Source: Altericroceibacterium spongiae (GTDB lineage Bacteria > Pseudomonadota > Alphaproteobacteria > Sphingomonadales > Sphingomonadaceae). Taken from it: a stretch of DNA of 64,000 bases. The notes beneath the pieces were generated by a model. It searched no databases and was not told the origin of the DNA. It saw only the letters and a program-made list of their open reading frames with translations. Each line of letters begins with the position of its first letter. Position 1 is the first letter of the stretch. Below, piece by piece: positions 9,725 through 17,302 of this stretch. The position numbers were made by a program, and so were the translations under genes. Where the stretch lies: NCBI RefSeq assembly GCF_003610805.1, contig NZ_RAPF01000003.1, positions 124,001-188,000 of the forward strand, in the 5' to 3' direction.

Positions 9725-10206
9725 ATGGGCAAGCCCGGAACCTATAGTGACGGGGGCGGCCTTTTTCCTAAAAGTAAGTTGCAGTGGCGGTGCAAGCTGG
9801 CTTCTACGTATCCAGCATGAGGGTAAGCGGCGCGACATTGGCCTTGGCAGCGCCAAGCTGGTTACGCTGGCATCGGCCCGAGCCAAGGCCGCCGAAGCCC
9901 GCAAGGCAACTCGCGAAGACGGGCGTGACCTTGTGGCAGAGAAGCGCAAGGCTAAGGCCGGGAGTGTTGCCTCAGGAAGCTGCCCAGACCTACTACGAAA
10001 CACACAAGGACCAGTGGTCTAACTCCAAGAGCGATGACCAGTGGACCAACTCCATGACGGCCTATGCTTTCCCTTCCCTTGGTTCCAAGCCGGTCGGCAG
10101 TATAACCGCTGGTGAGACCATCACCGCAATTTCCAAGGTATGGACTGAGAAATCCGAAACCGGCAGGCGGGTGAAACAGCGAATCAGGGCCGTGCTTAAC
10201 TTTGGG
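9725..10206 (+). pseudogene. Decayed tyrosine-recombinase integrase (P4-like, N-terminal half only)
   Basis: Pieces of one integrase can be read in three frames in order. The first is KPGTYSDGGGLF from 9725. The second is about 9765-9960 (CSGGASWLLRIQHEGKRRDI, GLGSAKLVTLASARAKAAEA). The third is about 9961-10206 (EAAQTYYETHKDQWSNSKSD, GRRVKQRIRAVLNFG). These match the N-terminal DUF4102-type domain and core-binding domain of tRNA-targeting integrases. The whole catalytic domain (R-H-R-Y) is missing, and the homology stops at the edge of a 25-bp inverted repeat. At least two frameshifts plus the truncation make it non-functional. Its place just past tRNA-Ser fits an old genomic-island insertion. 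Confidence 0.8.
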
Positions 10207-10278
10207 GCCTATATACCTAACCAGCCAACAATATCTTGACGCCATCGCCATTTTTGGCTGGTTAGGTATATAGGCCCC
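10204..10278. repeat. Perfect 25-bp inverted repeat around a 25-bp spacer
   Basis: The left arm 10204-10228 (begins GGGGCCTATATACC, ends CCAGCCAA) is exactly the reverse complement of the right arm 10254-10278. The pairing ends sharply on both sides. The left arm begins where integrase homology stops. No T tract follows on either strand, so it is not a standard terminator. It could be an inverted-duplication scar of element loss, a small non-autonomous element, or a recombination site. No target-site duplication was seen at its edges. Confidence 0.9.
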
Positions 10279-10360
10279 CCAATTATTGTGGTTACCGAAT
10301 GGCGCTCTTCCACTCCTGCCCTGGCCGGCAAGTCATCAGACGGGTGCCTATAGCTTTGCG

Positions 10361-11899
10361 TTACTGTCGTTCCCTGGAAATGATCTGCAGAACGTTGTCT
10401 GCAAGCGCAGATGCCGTTCCGGAGGCATCCAGCCTGTGCCAGTCGCCCAGCTCACCAACATCATAGGTCGATTGCTGCTTAACCACATCAATATCTGCAT
10501 CCGAGGCATCGCATCGGCGGTCTCTGACGCGATGTTCGAGAGTCATGAGCGGTGCGTCGAGCCAGATGCCGGAGAAGGGGATATTGATGTCCCGACATAA
10601 GCGCTCCAGTGCCAGCCGTTCATCTGGCTTGGCGAAAACCGCATCGGTAATGACTGATTGGCCTGCATCCAGAGCTTCTCCAGCCTCCTGAAGCATTCGC
10701 TTATAGACCCTTTGTCCGGCTTCGGCTGAATATGCGCTCTCGGGTAGTGTGTCTTCGGGAGTGAGGCCAGCCATACGCTTGCGTAATACATCACTGCGCA
10801 GCCAGCGCGCGCCGGGTGGCGCTCCGATAGAGGGGGCAAGGGCTGCTGCCAATGTGGATTTACCCGTGCCACTCAGCCCGCCGATCGCGATAAGTCGAGG
10901 TTTGTTCGGGTGCAGGAAGGTAAGAGCTGCCGTAAGATAGGAGCGAGCCTTTTCGAGCGTGTTCTTACGCTTATATTCATCGGATTGTTGCTGCGCCTCG
11001 CTTGCCGTCACATGCGCACGAATAGCTGAGCGCATGGACAGGAAGAGCGGCAGAGCTGCCAGCCCATCAGATTCATCTGCCATGTCGCAATAGCGGTTGA
11101 AGAGGCGATTAGCCTGTACTGCAAAACCGCGCTGCCATAAATCCATCAATAAAAAGGCGAGATCGTACAATGTGTCTGTCGTCGCGAGTTCGGCATCGAA
11201 TTCGAGACAGTCGAACATCAACGGATGCCCCTCCCAGAGGCATATATTCGCCAGATGAAGGTCGCCATGGCAGTGGCGTACACAGCCTGCTCCGGCGCGG
11301 CGGTCGAGTAACGGTGCCATGTTGTCCAATGTTGCAAGGCTGGCGCGATGCAGTCGCAGATACTGATCTTCCGGCAGAAAACCGTTCGGCAGGCAGGTCA
11401 TACTTTCGAAATTTCCTTCGATGACCTTTCGTATCCGTGAGGTTCCATCTGCAGACATGCAGATTTCGGCCTGCTCGTGAAAAGTCGCGATATGATCGGC
11501 AATTTCATCGATCAGGGGAGGCGTCAGTTCCCCTCTTTCGGCGATATGTTCGAGGAGTGCATCATCGGCGAAGCGACGCATGACGACCAGCCAGTCCACA
11601 GTCTCACCCTGATCGAATGTTAGTGCGCCGTCCGGTGTCTGTCGAATAGCGCGGACTTCACAATAGAGTTCCGGAGCGGTGCGGCGATTGAGCGCTAGTT
11701 CCGTCTCGCAAACCGTTCTCCGTTTCGCGGCGGTTGAAAAATCGAGATAAGGAAGGCGTATCGCTCGCTTCAGCTTGTAAGCATGTTCGCCGGCAAGAAA
11801 TACAATTGCATCATGCGTATCAATACGCTCGACCGGCCCTGAACAGCCATAGGTTTCCGGCCGGGACAGGAAGCGGATGGTTTCGCTCTGATCGATCAT
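10361..11899 (-). CDS. Fused APH-like phosphotransferase and P-loop kinase-like protein
   Basis: 512 residues from ATG at 11899 with AAAGGAG upstream; the longer frame starts with a TTG at 11929 and is less likely. The first ~330 residues resemble aminoglycoside/choline-kinase-type phosphotransferases, with catalytic loop HCHGDLHLANICLW and metal-binding FDCLEFD. The last ~170 residues carry a Walker A motif (GGLSGTGKST) and a nucleotide-kinase-like fold. This two-domain arrangement is a known but functionally poorly defined bacterial family; the name does not prove drug resistance. It sits alone between two large palindromes downstream of tRNA-Ser, so it may be the surviving cargo of the old island. 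Confidence 0.85.
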   Translation of the reverse strand: MIDQSETIRFLSRPETYGCSGPVERIDTHDAIVFLAGEHAYKLKRAIRLPYLDFSTAAKRRTVCETELALNRRTAPELYCEVRAIRQTPDGALTFDQGETVDWLVVMRRFADDALLEHIAERGELTPPLIDEIADHIATFHEQAEICMSADGTSRIRKVIEGNFESMTCLPNGFLPEDQYLRLHRASLATLDNMAPLLDRRAGAGCVRHCHGDLHLANICLWEGHPLMFDCLEFDAELATTDTLYDLAFLLMDLWQRGFAVQANRLFNRYCDMADESDGLAALPLFLSMRSAIRAHVTASEAQQQSDEYKRKNTLEKARSYLTAALTFLHPNKPRLIAIGGLSGTGKSTLAAALAPSIGAPPGARWLRSDVLRKRMAGLTPEDTLPESAYSAEAGQRVYKRMLQEAGEALDAGQSVITDAVFAKPDERLALERLCRDINIPFSGIWLDAPLMTLEHRVRDRRCDASDADIDVVKQQSTYDVGELGDWHRLDASGTASALADNVLQIISRERQ

Positions 11900-12340
11900 G
11901 GAGTGGCTCGCTCCTTTCTTGTCTGCCAAGCAGCATATCAGAACACATCTTTCCTTCCTGATCCGGTAAAAGATGTTCGGCTAAAGTTTCAAACCATGTT
12001 CTGTTGAAAGGACTGAGGTGCATTTCCGATCCGGCATAAGAAGCGGAGCAGGCGAACCGTATGTCACGGGCTCTGATGTCGGATAGGCGCGATCAGTGGA
12101 GGAACCGTACAAAACTGCCACAATATTGGGTTTTAACCCAATATTGTGGCTCCACTCTAGCTCATATCTGCCACTATTACGATAATGCGCAGCGGTGAAA
12201 AATATGGCTTCGCAAGACTTGTAATTGAGCTGTCTGCCACACGGTTTTCTACCAGATTGCGGGAAGCTTTGATTGCCGAAAATTCCGAAATTGGTCCGTT
12301 TATGTTGGGCAGACTACATCTTATAGGGGAGGGCGCAAGC
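11900..12340. other. Intergenic region with no recognisable gene apart from a palindrome
   Basis: About 440 bp between two minus-strand genes. Apart from the RBS of the kinase gene and the 34-bp palindrome at 12117-12150 nothing coding or tRNA-like was recognised. Short open frames here show no family resemblance. The kinase gene promoter should lie in about 11920-12060, but no clear -35/-10 pair was seen. Confidence 0.6.
12117..12150. repeat. 34-bp palindrome (16-bp arms, 2-nt centre)
   Basis: The left arm 12117-12132 (GCCACAATATTGGGTT) is the exact reverse complement of the right arm 12135-12150, separated by TT. On the minus strand it is followed by AGTTTTG, so a weak terminator for the VOC operon that ends 190 bp upstream is possible. 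A protein-binding operator or an element end are alternatives. Confidence 0.85.
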
Positions 12341-12928
12341 TTACTGTGTCGCCTGCGCCTTCCGAACCGCGTCCTTTTTTGCCGCCGTTTTTTTAGTCCA
12401 GTCGGCGAGCACGTCTTTCGCCCGGCTTTTTTCTCTCGCAATGACGTCGTCGTAGTTGGGGACCGGGGCCGAAATTTCCAAATTCAGGTCGTTGGGGTCC
12501 TTGAAATAGATGGATGTTACAAATCCATTGTTTACAGGGCCGCGAAATTCCACACCTGCTTTCGAAAGCCGGTCGACCATTTCATTCAATTCGGTTTCCG
12601 TATCCACTCGCAAGCCGACGCGGAATTCATTTTCATTATATGGCTTAAAAATATCCGGCTTTATGTCGATGTCCTTGTCGAAAAAGGCGAGGAAATCACC
12701 GTCGGCCATGCGGAAGAAAATATGCATGAAAAAATAGTCACCGCCACGACCGTCATCATTGATCATCACCGCTGCATTGAGCGGCAAGCCGAGAATATCT
12801 TCATAGAATCTACGGGTTTCTTCGGCATCAAAACATTTGATCGCCGGATGATGAAAGGAATGAATAGGCGGACGTTTGACAGCAGAAGATGTCTGCGGGG
12901 CTTCGGCGGTTAAGGTTGCATTGCTCAT
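12341..12928 (-). CDS. VOC-superfamily protein (glyoxalase/dioxygenase fold), second of two paralogues
   Basis: 195 residues. ATG at 12928 is preceded by AAGAGGA, while the longer frame adds 20 residues without a ribosome site. The fold signature is seen in IHSFHHPAIKCFDAEETRRF, MHIFFRMADGDFLAF and YFKDPNDLNLEI, where the first histidine, a middle residue and the C-terminal acidic residue would hold a metal ion. VOC members include glyoxalase I, extradiol dioxygenases and epimerases; the substrate here cannot be named. It is clearly related to the upstream gene and both end with an ADWT motif and a lysine-rich tail. The gap between the two genes is 84 bp on the same strand, so an operon is likely. 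Confidence 0.82.
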   Translation of the reverse strand: MSNATLTAEAPQTSSAVKRPPIHSFHHPAIKCFDAEETRRFYEDILGLPLNAAVMINDDGRGGDYFFMHIFFRMADGDFLAFFDKDIDIKPDIFKPYNENEFRVGLRVDTETELNEMVDRLSKAGVEFRGPVNNGFVTSIYFKDPNDLNLEISAPVPNYDDVIAREKSRAKDVLADWTKKTAAKKDAVRKAQATQ

Positions 12929-13012
12929 ATCTAAATATCCTCTTACCCGTGTTTTCCTGGCGCAGTCGTTACGCCGCAGGCACTCCACTGGAACGAATTC
13001 CGAGAGAAGGGT

Positions 13013-13585
13013 TTATTGAATTTCCCGGAATTTTTTCTTCTTGGGAGCGGATTGCACCGTCCAGTCAGCTAGAATGTCTTTGGCTTCAGACATTTCCCGG
13101 TGCATAATCTCTTCGTGATCAGGGACCTGATAGGTTGCTTCCAGCCAAAGACCATTTGGGTCCTGGAAATAGATTGACTGAACCATGTCATGATCCATCG
13201 GGCCCATATATTCGATGCCCCTTTCCTTCAGTCGTTCCGCCCAGGTCATCATGGCTTCTTCTGAAGGCACTTTCATACCGAGATGAAGTTCCATGGGATC
13301 GAAGGTGAACTTTTCGGGAGTGACATCGTCCGGCATGTCATAAAAGGCGATGAAATCGCCATCTGCCATCCGGAAATAGATATGCATGACTTCTGTGGTC
13401 CTGCCATCCACTTCCATTTTTTCCGGTATCGCGGCGGTAAATTCCATTCCCAGAAAGTCCTCGTAGAACTCACGGGTCTCTTCACCATCGAAACAGCGGA
13501 AAGACATATGCCGAATGGATCGAATCGCAGGCTTCTGTGTGTATTTGGTCCAATCGACGTCAGACGAAGATGATAGTTGTCCCAT
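13013..13585 (-). CDS. VOC-superfamily protein, first of two paralogues
   Basis: 190 residues with a strong ribosome site (AAGGAGAGAG) before ATG 13585. It shares with its neighbour IRSIRHMSFRCFDGEETREF, MHIYFRMADGDFIAFYD and SIYFQDPNGLWLEA, plus the closing ADWT and a basic tail. The conserved H, E and F/Y positions fit a metal-dependent VOC enzyme. Two tandem single-domain copies could form a heterodimer, as VOC active sites are often built from paired modules; this is inference. A promoter with an overlapping palindrome lies at 13660-13700. Confidence 0.82.
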   Translation of the reverse strand: MGQLSSSSDVDWTKYTQKPAIRSIRHMSFRCFDGEETREFYEDFLGMEFTAAIPEKMEVDGRTTEVMHIYFRMADGDFIAFYDMPDDVTPEKFTFDPMELHLGMKVPSEEAMMTWAERLKERGIEYMGPMDHDMVQSIYFQDPNGLWLEATYQVPDHEEIMHREMSEAKDILADWTVQSAPKKKKFREIQ

Positions 13586-14226
13586 TTTATCTCTCTCCTT
13601 GTTTCACCTGCATGCCCTACAGTTGGAAACTCGAAGACATGCGATGATATTCAAAACAACTTCTATATAGAAGATAAGGCATAAAACCCTGTGAACGCAA
13701 GATGCAAGAAAGAACCATGTCTTTTTAAAATGATAATTTCCTATATAATTCAATGTTATGTTCCGGAATTTTCCTGCTGCGAATTTGCCAATCGAACGGG
13801 GTAGAGGCCGGAACGGTTATTCTCCTGACCAATATAGCGGCCCATTCCTATTTTCGTAGGACAATAGGTGATTCGGAATCATGTCTGATTGCGTCTGTTA
13901 TATCTGCTATCAGATAGCAGGCTATGGAAAGCCCCGGCTTTGTGCGAGGCTGGAGTGTCAAAGCTCTGATCCGGGCAAAAGCCTCGATTGATCGGCTGTT
14001 CTGCCGGGTAGACCTTCGGGGGGTGCAGGCTGTGACGAAATGGCTGCTTACCCGCAGGTCAGCAAGGTGTATTCTGCGGGCCGGTTACCGGCTGTTTGAT
14101 CTGCTTTTCCAGTCCGGACGGGCAATTGGTAGCTTCAGAATTGAAACCGGAGCGAGGGTGTGAACTGAGCTTTTTATAGCTCGGGTACAATCATCGCAAA
14201 GGCCGGAATTAATATGGGAATGTGCC
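13586..14226. other. Divergent intergenic region between VOC operon and alcohol dehydrogenase
   Basis: About 640 bp. The left part is AT-rich and holds the putative VOC promoter. The right part contains a 17-bp inverted repeat at 13904-13920 (CTGCTATC-A-GATAGCAG), about 307 bp before the dehydrogenase start, and a short GAGCT/AGCTC repeat near 14167-14182. Open frames such as 13924-14163 show no family resemblance and are treated as chance. Confidence 0.55.
13660..13700 (-). promoter_or_regulatory. Putative sigma-70-type promoter with operator palindrome for the VOC operon
   Basis: On the minus strand TTGCGT (13695-13700) and TATCTT (13671-13676) are 18 bp apart, and a perfect 14-bp palindrome CTTCTATATAGAAG (13660-13673) overlaps the -10 element. 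A dimeric repressor bound there would block RNA polymerase. No regulator gene is adjacent. Sequence match only. Confidence 0.4.
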
Positions 14227-15210
14227 ATGCATGCGATGGTTTTGAGAAAGATTGGCGAACCACTGGTCTGGGCCGAGTTGCCCGATCGTGATCCCGCAGC
14301 AGGAGAAATCCGCGTGAGCGTGTCGGCCTGCGGGGTCTGCCGCACCGATCTGCATGTGGTTGATGGTGAACTTCCTGATCCTAAAGTGCCGATCGTTCCG
14401 GGGCATGAAATCGTTGGTCGCGTCACGGCGATTGGCAACGAGGTCGAAGGTCTGCGGATCGGTGAAAGAGTCGGGATCCCCTGGCTAGGGCATACTTGCG
14501 GTACTTGCCCCTATTGCCGGATTGAACGGGAAAATCTGTGCGATGCGCCGGAATTCACGGGTTATACAAGGGATGGTGGCTATGCGACATCGGTGGTGGC
14601 CGATGCCCGCTTTGCCTTTCCGTTAGGCGAGCAGGGGGATGATGTAGCGCTGGCGCCGTTATTATGTGCGGGACTGATTGGGTGGCGTTCGCTTGTTATG
14701 GCGGGGGACGCTGGGAAGCTGGGGCTCTACGGTTTTGGAGCGGCTGCCCATATTATCGCACAGGTGGCCCGTTGGCAGGGGCGGTCAATCTACGCTTTTA
14801 CCCGTGGCGGCGATACGGCAACTCAGGATTTCGCGCGTGAGCTAGGGGCCGTCTGGGCGGGGGGATCGGATGAAGCCCCGCCAGACCTGCTGGATGCTGC
14901 GATTATTTTTGCGCCGGTTGGCAGCCTTGTTCCGGCAGCATTGAAAGCGGTGCGCAAGGGCGGCCGGGTTGTCTGTGCCGGCATTCATATGAGCGACATT
15001 CCGAGTTTCCCCTATGCCGATTTGTGGGAGGAGCGGCAGATTCTTTCGGTTGCCAATCTGACCAGGCAGGATGGAATCGACTTTCTCGGTCTTGCGCCCA
15101 AAATCGGCATTGCCACGCAGACGACGACCTACCCTCTGCAGCAGGCCAATCAGGCGCTCGACGATTTGCGGGCTGGCCGGTTCGAAGGGGCGGCCGTTCT
15201 GGTTCCGTGA
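14227..15210 (+). CDS. Zinc-dependent alcohol dehydrogenase (AdhA-like MDR family)
   Basis: 327 residues, start ATG 14227 after GGGAATG. Catalytic-zinc ligands are in ACGVCRTDL (C35) and PGHEIVG (H60, E61), and structural-zinc cysteines in [18 protein letters not shown] nucleotide-binding glycine-rich turn is seen in [12 protein letters not shown]. The family oxidises primary alcohols or reduces aldehydes with NAD(P). It stands alone, divergent from the VOC pair, and ends at a strong hairpin shared with the convergent BCCT gene. The natural substrate is not evident. Confidence 0.9.
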   Translation: MHAMVLRKIGEPLVWAELPDRDPAAGEIRVSVSACGVCRTDLHVVDGELPDPKVPIVPGHEIVGRVTAIGNEVEGLRIGERVGIPWLGHTCGTCPYCRIERENLCDAPEFTGYTRDGGYATSVVADARFAFPLGEQGDDVALAPLLCAGLIGWRSLVMAGDAGKLGLYGFGAAAHIIAQVARWQGRSIYAFTRGGDTATQDFARELGAVWAGGSDEAPPDLLDAAIIFAPVGSLVPAALKAVRKGGRVVCAGIHMSDIPSFPYADLWEERQILSVANLTRQDGIDFLGLAPKIGIATQTTTYPLQQANQALDDLRAGRFEGAAVLVP

Positions 15211-15240
15211 CGGGTTGCGACAAAAGCTGTTATAGAAAAG

Positions 15241-15270
15241 GCCCGGACCGTCCTGCTAGACGATCCGGGC
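15241..15270. terminator. Hairpin terminator between convergent genes
   Basis: A 12-bp stem with one wobble (GCCCGGACCGTC with GACGATCCGGGC) and a 6-nt loop lies between the dehydrogenase stop (15210) and the BCCT stop (15299). It can act on both strands; neither side has a long T run. Confidence 0.6.
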
Positions 15271-15298
15271 CCTGCTATTTGGCGAAAGTATCGGCGTT

Positions 15299-16939
15299 CT
15301 AGTCTTTCCGCGACATTTCGTTTTCCGCATAGAAAGCTTCGGCTGCTGCAGCGGCGGCTTCGGCCGCTTCGCGTTCCTGCTTCTCCAGTTCCGCTTCGTC
15401 ACGCAGATGCAGTTCATGCAGGATCATGCGTAGCAATCCGGCGGCCATCAGAAGCAGAACGACTGCAAAGGGCAGGCCTGTCACGATGGCAGCGGTTTGC
15501 AAGGCATCGAGCCCGCCAGACCAGATCAGCGCACCTGCCAGTGTGCCGAAAGCCACAGCCCATGTGATGCGGTGTATCAGTCCGGCATGGCTATGCCCGC
15601 CCGAAGCGATCATGGCGGTCACCAGCGCTCCGGAGTCAGCTGAAGTCACAAAGAAAGTCGCCACGATGATAATCGCGAGCCCGGAGGCAATCTGGCTCAG
15701 CGGATAATGATCGAGAAAGGCGAACAGCGCATCGGGCATGCTGGCATTGACCGCTGCGGACAGTCCGCCATTGCCAAGCAGTTCAATATGAAGTGCGCTG
15801 TCTCCGAAGATCGTCATCCAGGCGAAAGTGAACAGGCTCGGTACCAGCAGGACGCCGCTGATAAATTCGGTCAGCGATCGACCATAGGAAATGCGAGCGA
15901 TAAAAATGCCGACAAAAGGCGACCAGCTGATCCACCAGGCATAATAGAAGATTGTCCACTTGCTCTGCCAGTCTCCCGGACTGTAGGTCTCCGTCCAGGT
16001 AGACAGATAAATGAAGCGTTGAAAATAATAGCCGATATTCTGCACGAAACCGTCGAGCAGAAACACTGTTGGCCCGACAACGAAAATGAAGAGCGCGAGC
16101 AGCACGGCCAGTGCCATGTTGCATTCCGAAAGCCGCCGGATGCCGGTATCCAGACCCATCGCCACCGATAATGTGGCCAGCCCGGTGATAACGGCGATAA
16201 TGATGGCTTTGGCCAGGCCGTTATCGGGCACGCCCAGCAAAAGTTCCAGTCCGGCATTGATCTGCGATGCACCGAGGCCGAGTGAGGCGGCAACGCCACA
16301 GACTGTTGCCGTAATGGCAAGCACGTCGATCATATCGACAACCAGCGTTGGAATACGCGGGAAGGCTTCCTTCAGAAATGCGCCGATACTGAGACTGAGA
16401 TTCCGGTTATAAGCGACATAGGCCAGCCCGAGCCCGATGATCGCGTAAATACCCCAGGCATGTAGCCCCCAATGCAGAAAGACGAGGCCCATAGCGTGCT
16501 GCGCGTTTCCAGCCAGTCCGCGCGGTAATGTCGCATCGGGATTGGAGAAGGCTGAGGAGGGGGGATTGGAGAAATGCATCACCGGTTCGGCCACGCCATA
16601 AAACAGCAAACCGATACCCATGCCCGCGCTGAACAGCATCGCGAACCATGTCAGCAGGCCGTATTGCGGCTTGGCTCTCGGCCCGCCCAACCGAATATGA
16701 CCGGCTCGGGAAATGGCAAAATAACCGCAGAAAACCAACAGGATGTCTGCGGTTAAAACGAAGAACCAGCCAAAGTTATGGGTTGCAGCGGATTGAATGG
16801 CGCCGAAACTGCTTTCTGCCTGATCGGCATTGAAGACGGCAAACAGGATAATCAGGCCAATTAAACCAATGGCCCCAAAGAAAACGCTGGGTTTGAAATT
16901 TGCGGCGGGACTTCCCGGACCGCCAGATTGACTTGCCAC
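15299..16939 (-). CDS. BCCT-family transporter (betaine/carnitine/choline type)
   Basis: 546 residues; the start is a GTG at 16939 with AAGGAA upstream. About 12 membrane segments are visible. The family hallmark is the tryptophan-rich stretch WTIFYYAWWISWSPFVGIFI in the middle, together with GMGIGLLFYGVAEP. BCCT carriers import quaternary amines such as glycine betaine, choline or carnitine, driven by sodium or protons, for osmotic protection or catabolism. The C-terminal tail is long and rich in Glu, Lys and Ala (about 40 residues), a place where osmosensing BCCT carriers are controlled. No betaine-metabolism genes lie beside it, so the substrate remains open. Confidence 0.92.
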   Translation of the reverse strand: MASQSGGPGSPAANFKPSVFFGAIGLIGLIILFAVFNADQAESSFGAIQSAATHNFGWFFVLTADILLVFCGYFAISRAGHIRLGGPRAKPQYGLLTWFAMLFSAGMGIGLLFYGVAEPVMHFSNPPSSAFSNPDATLPRGLAGNAQHAMGLVFLHWGLHAWGIYAIIGLGLAYVAYNRNLSLSIGAFLKEAFPRIPTLVVDMIDVLAITATVCGVAASLGLGASQINAGLELLLGVPDNGLAKAIIIAVITGLATLSVAMGLDTGIRRLSECNMALAVLLALFIFVVGPTVFLLDGFVQNIGYYFQRFIYLSTWTETYSPGDWQSKWTIFYYAWWISWSPFVGIFIARISYGRSLTEFISGVLLVPSLFTFAWMTIFGDSALHIELLGNGGLSAAVNASMPDALFAFLDHYPLSQIASGLAIIIVATFFVTSADSGALVTAMIASGGHSHAGLIHRITWAVAFGTLAGALIWSGGLDALQTAAIVTGLPFAVVLLLMAAGLLRMILHELHLRDEAELEKQEREAAEAAAAAAEAFYAENEMSRKD

Positions 16940-17302
16940 GTGGAAATTCCTTAAAGTATAGAAATCTTATTACTTGAATTGCCTGAAAGTTGTTCGTTAG
17001 AACATGGCGATATTTTCAAGTATAATGTCAAGCGTGTGCACCCTGTAAAAAATTGAGAGCGCTTCACGGCTCTTCTTTCACACCAATAAGTGCACTGTTG
17101 TGTTCATGCAACGCTATTATTTTTCCTTGGCAAATTCCGTGATCGCCGGTGGATATCTGGCCAATGCTCATTTAGCCGCAACCTCCGGATCAGGGGAATT
17201 TATTTCTGCCTCTGGTGATCTGATGGTCTTTTCGATCTGCCTCTAAGAGTGCTGCTGCATGCTGCGCGGCGCTGCGGGTCGAGCTAGTAACAGGGAAACG
17301 AT
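16940..17302. other. Divergent promoter region between BCCT gene and TonB receptor
   Basis: 363 bp. The part near the BCCT start is AT-rich and contains a minus-strand TTGACA near 17027-17033, without a convincing -10 partner. No RNA gene, riboswitch fold or open frame with family resemblance was recognised. Confidence 0.45.

Noticed and set aside
9464-10300. Direct repeat of the tRNA-Ser 3' end as an attachment site
   Set aside because: No second copy of the tRNA 3' end was spotted in the window, so no attR-like site is annotated.
10361-11899. Aminoglycoside resistance gene
   Set aside because: The APH-like motif is shared by many kinases, and the fused P-loop domain points to a different, undefined family.
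13924-14163. 79-residue open frame between VOC genes and alcohol dehydrogenase
   Set aside because: No family resemblance, no ribosome site, and it covers a region with inverted repeats that looks regulatory.
16940-17302. Riboswitch before the BCCT transporter or the TonB receptor
   Set aside because: No conserved riboswitch core, such as a cobalamin box, was recognised in the sequence.
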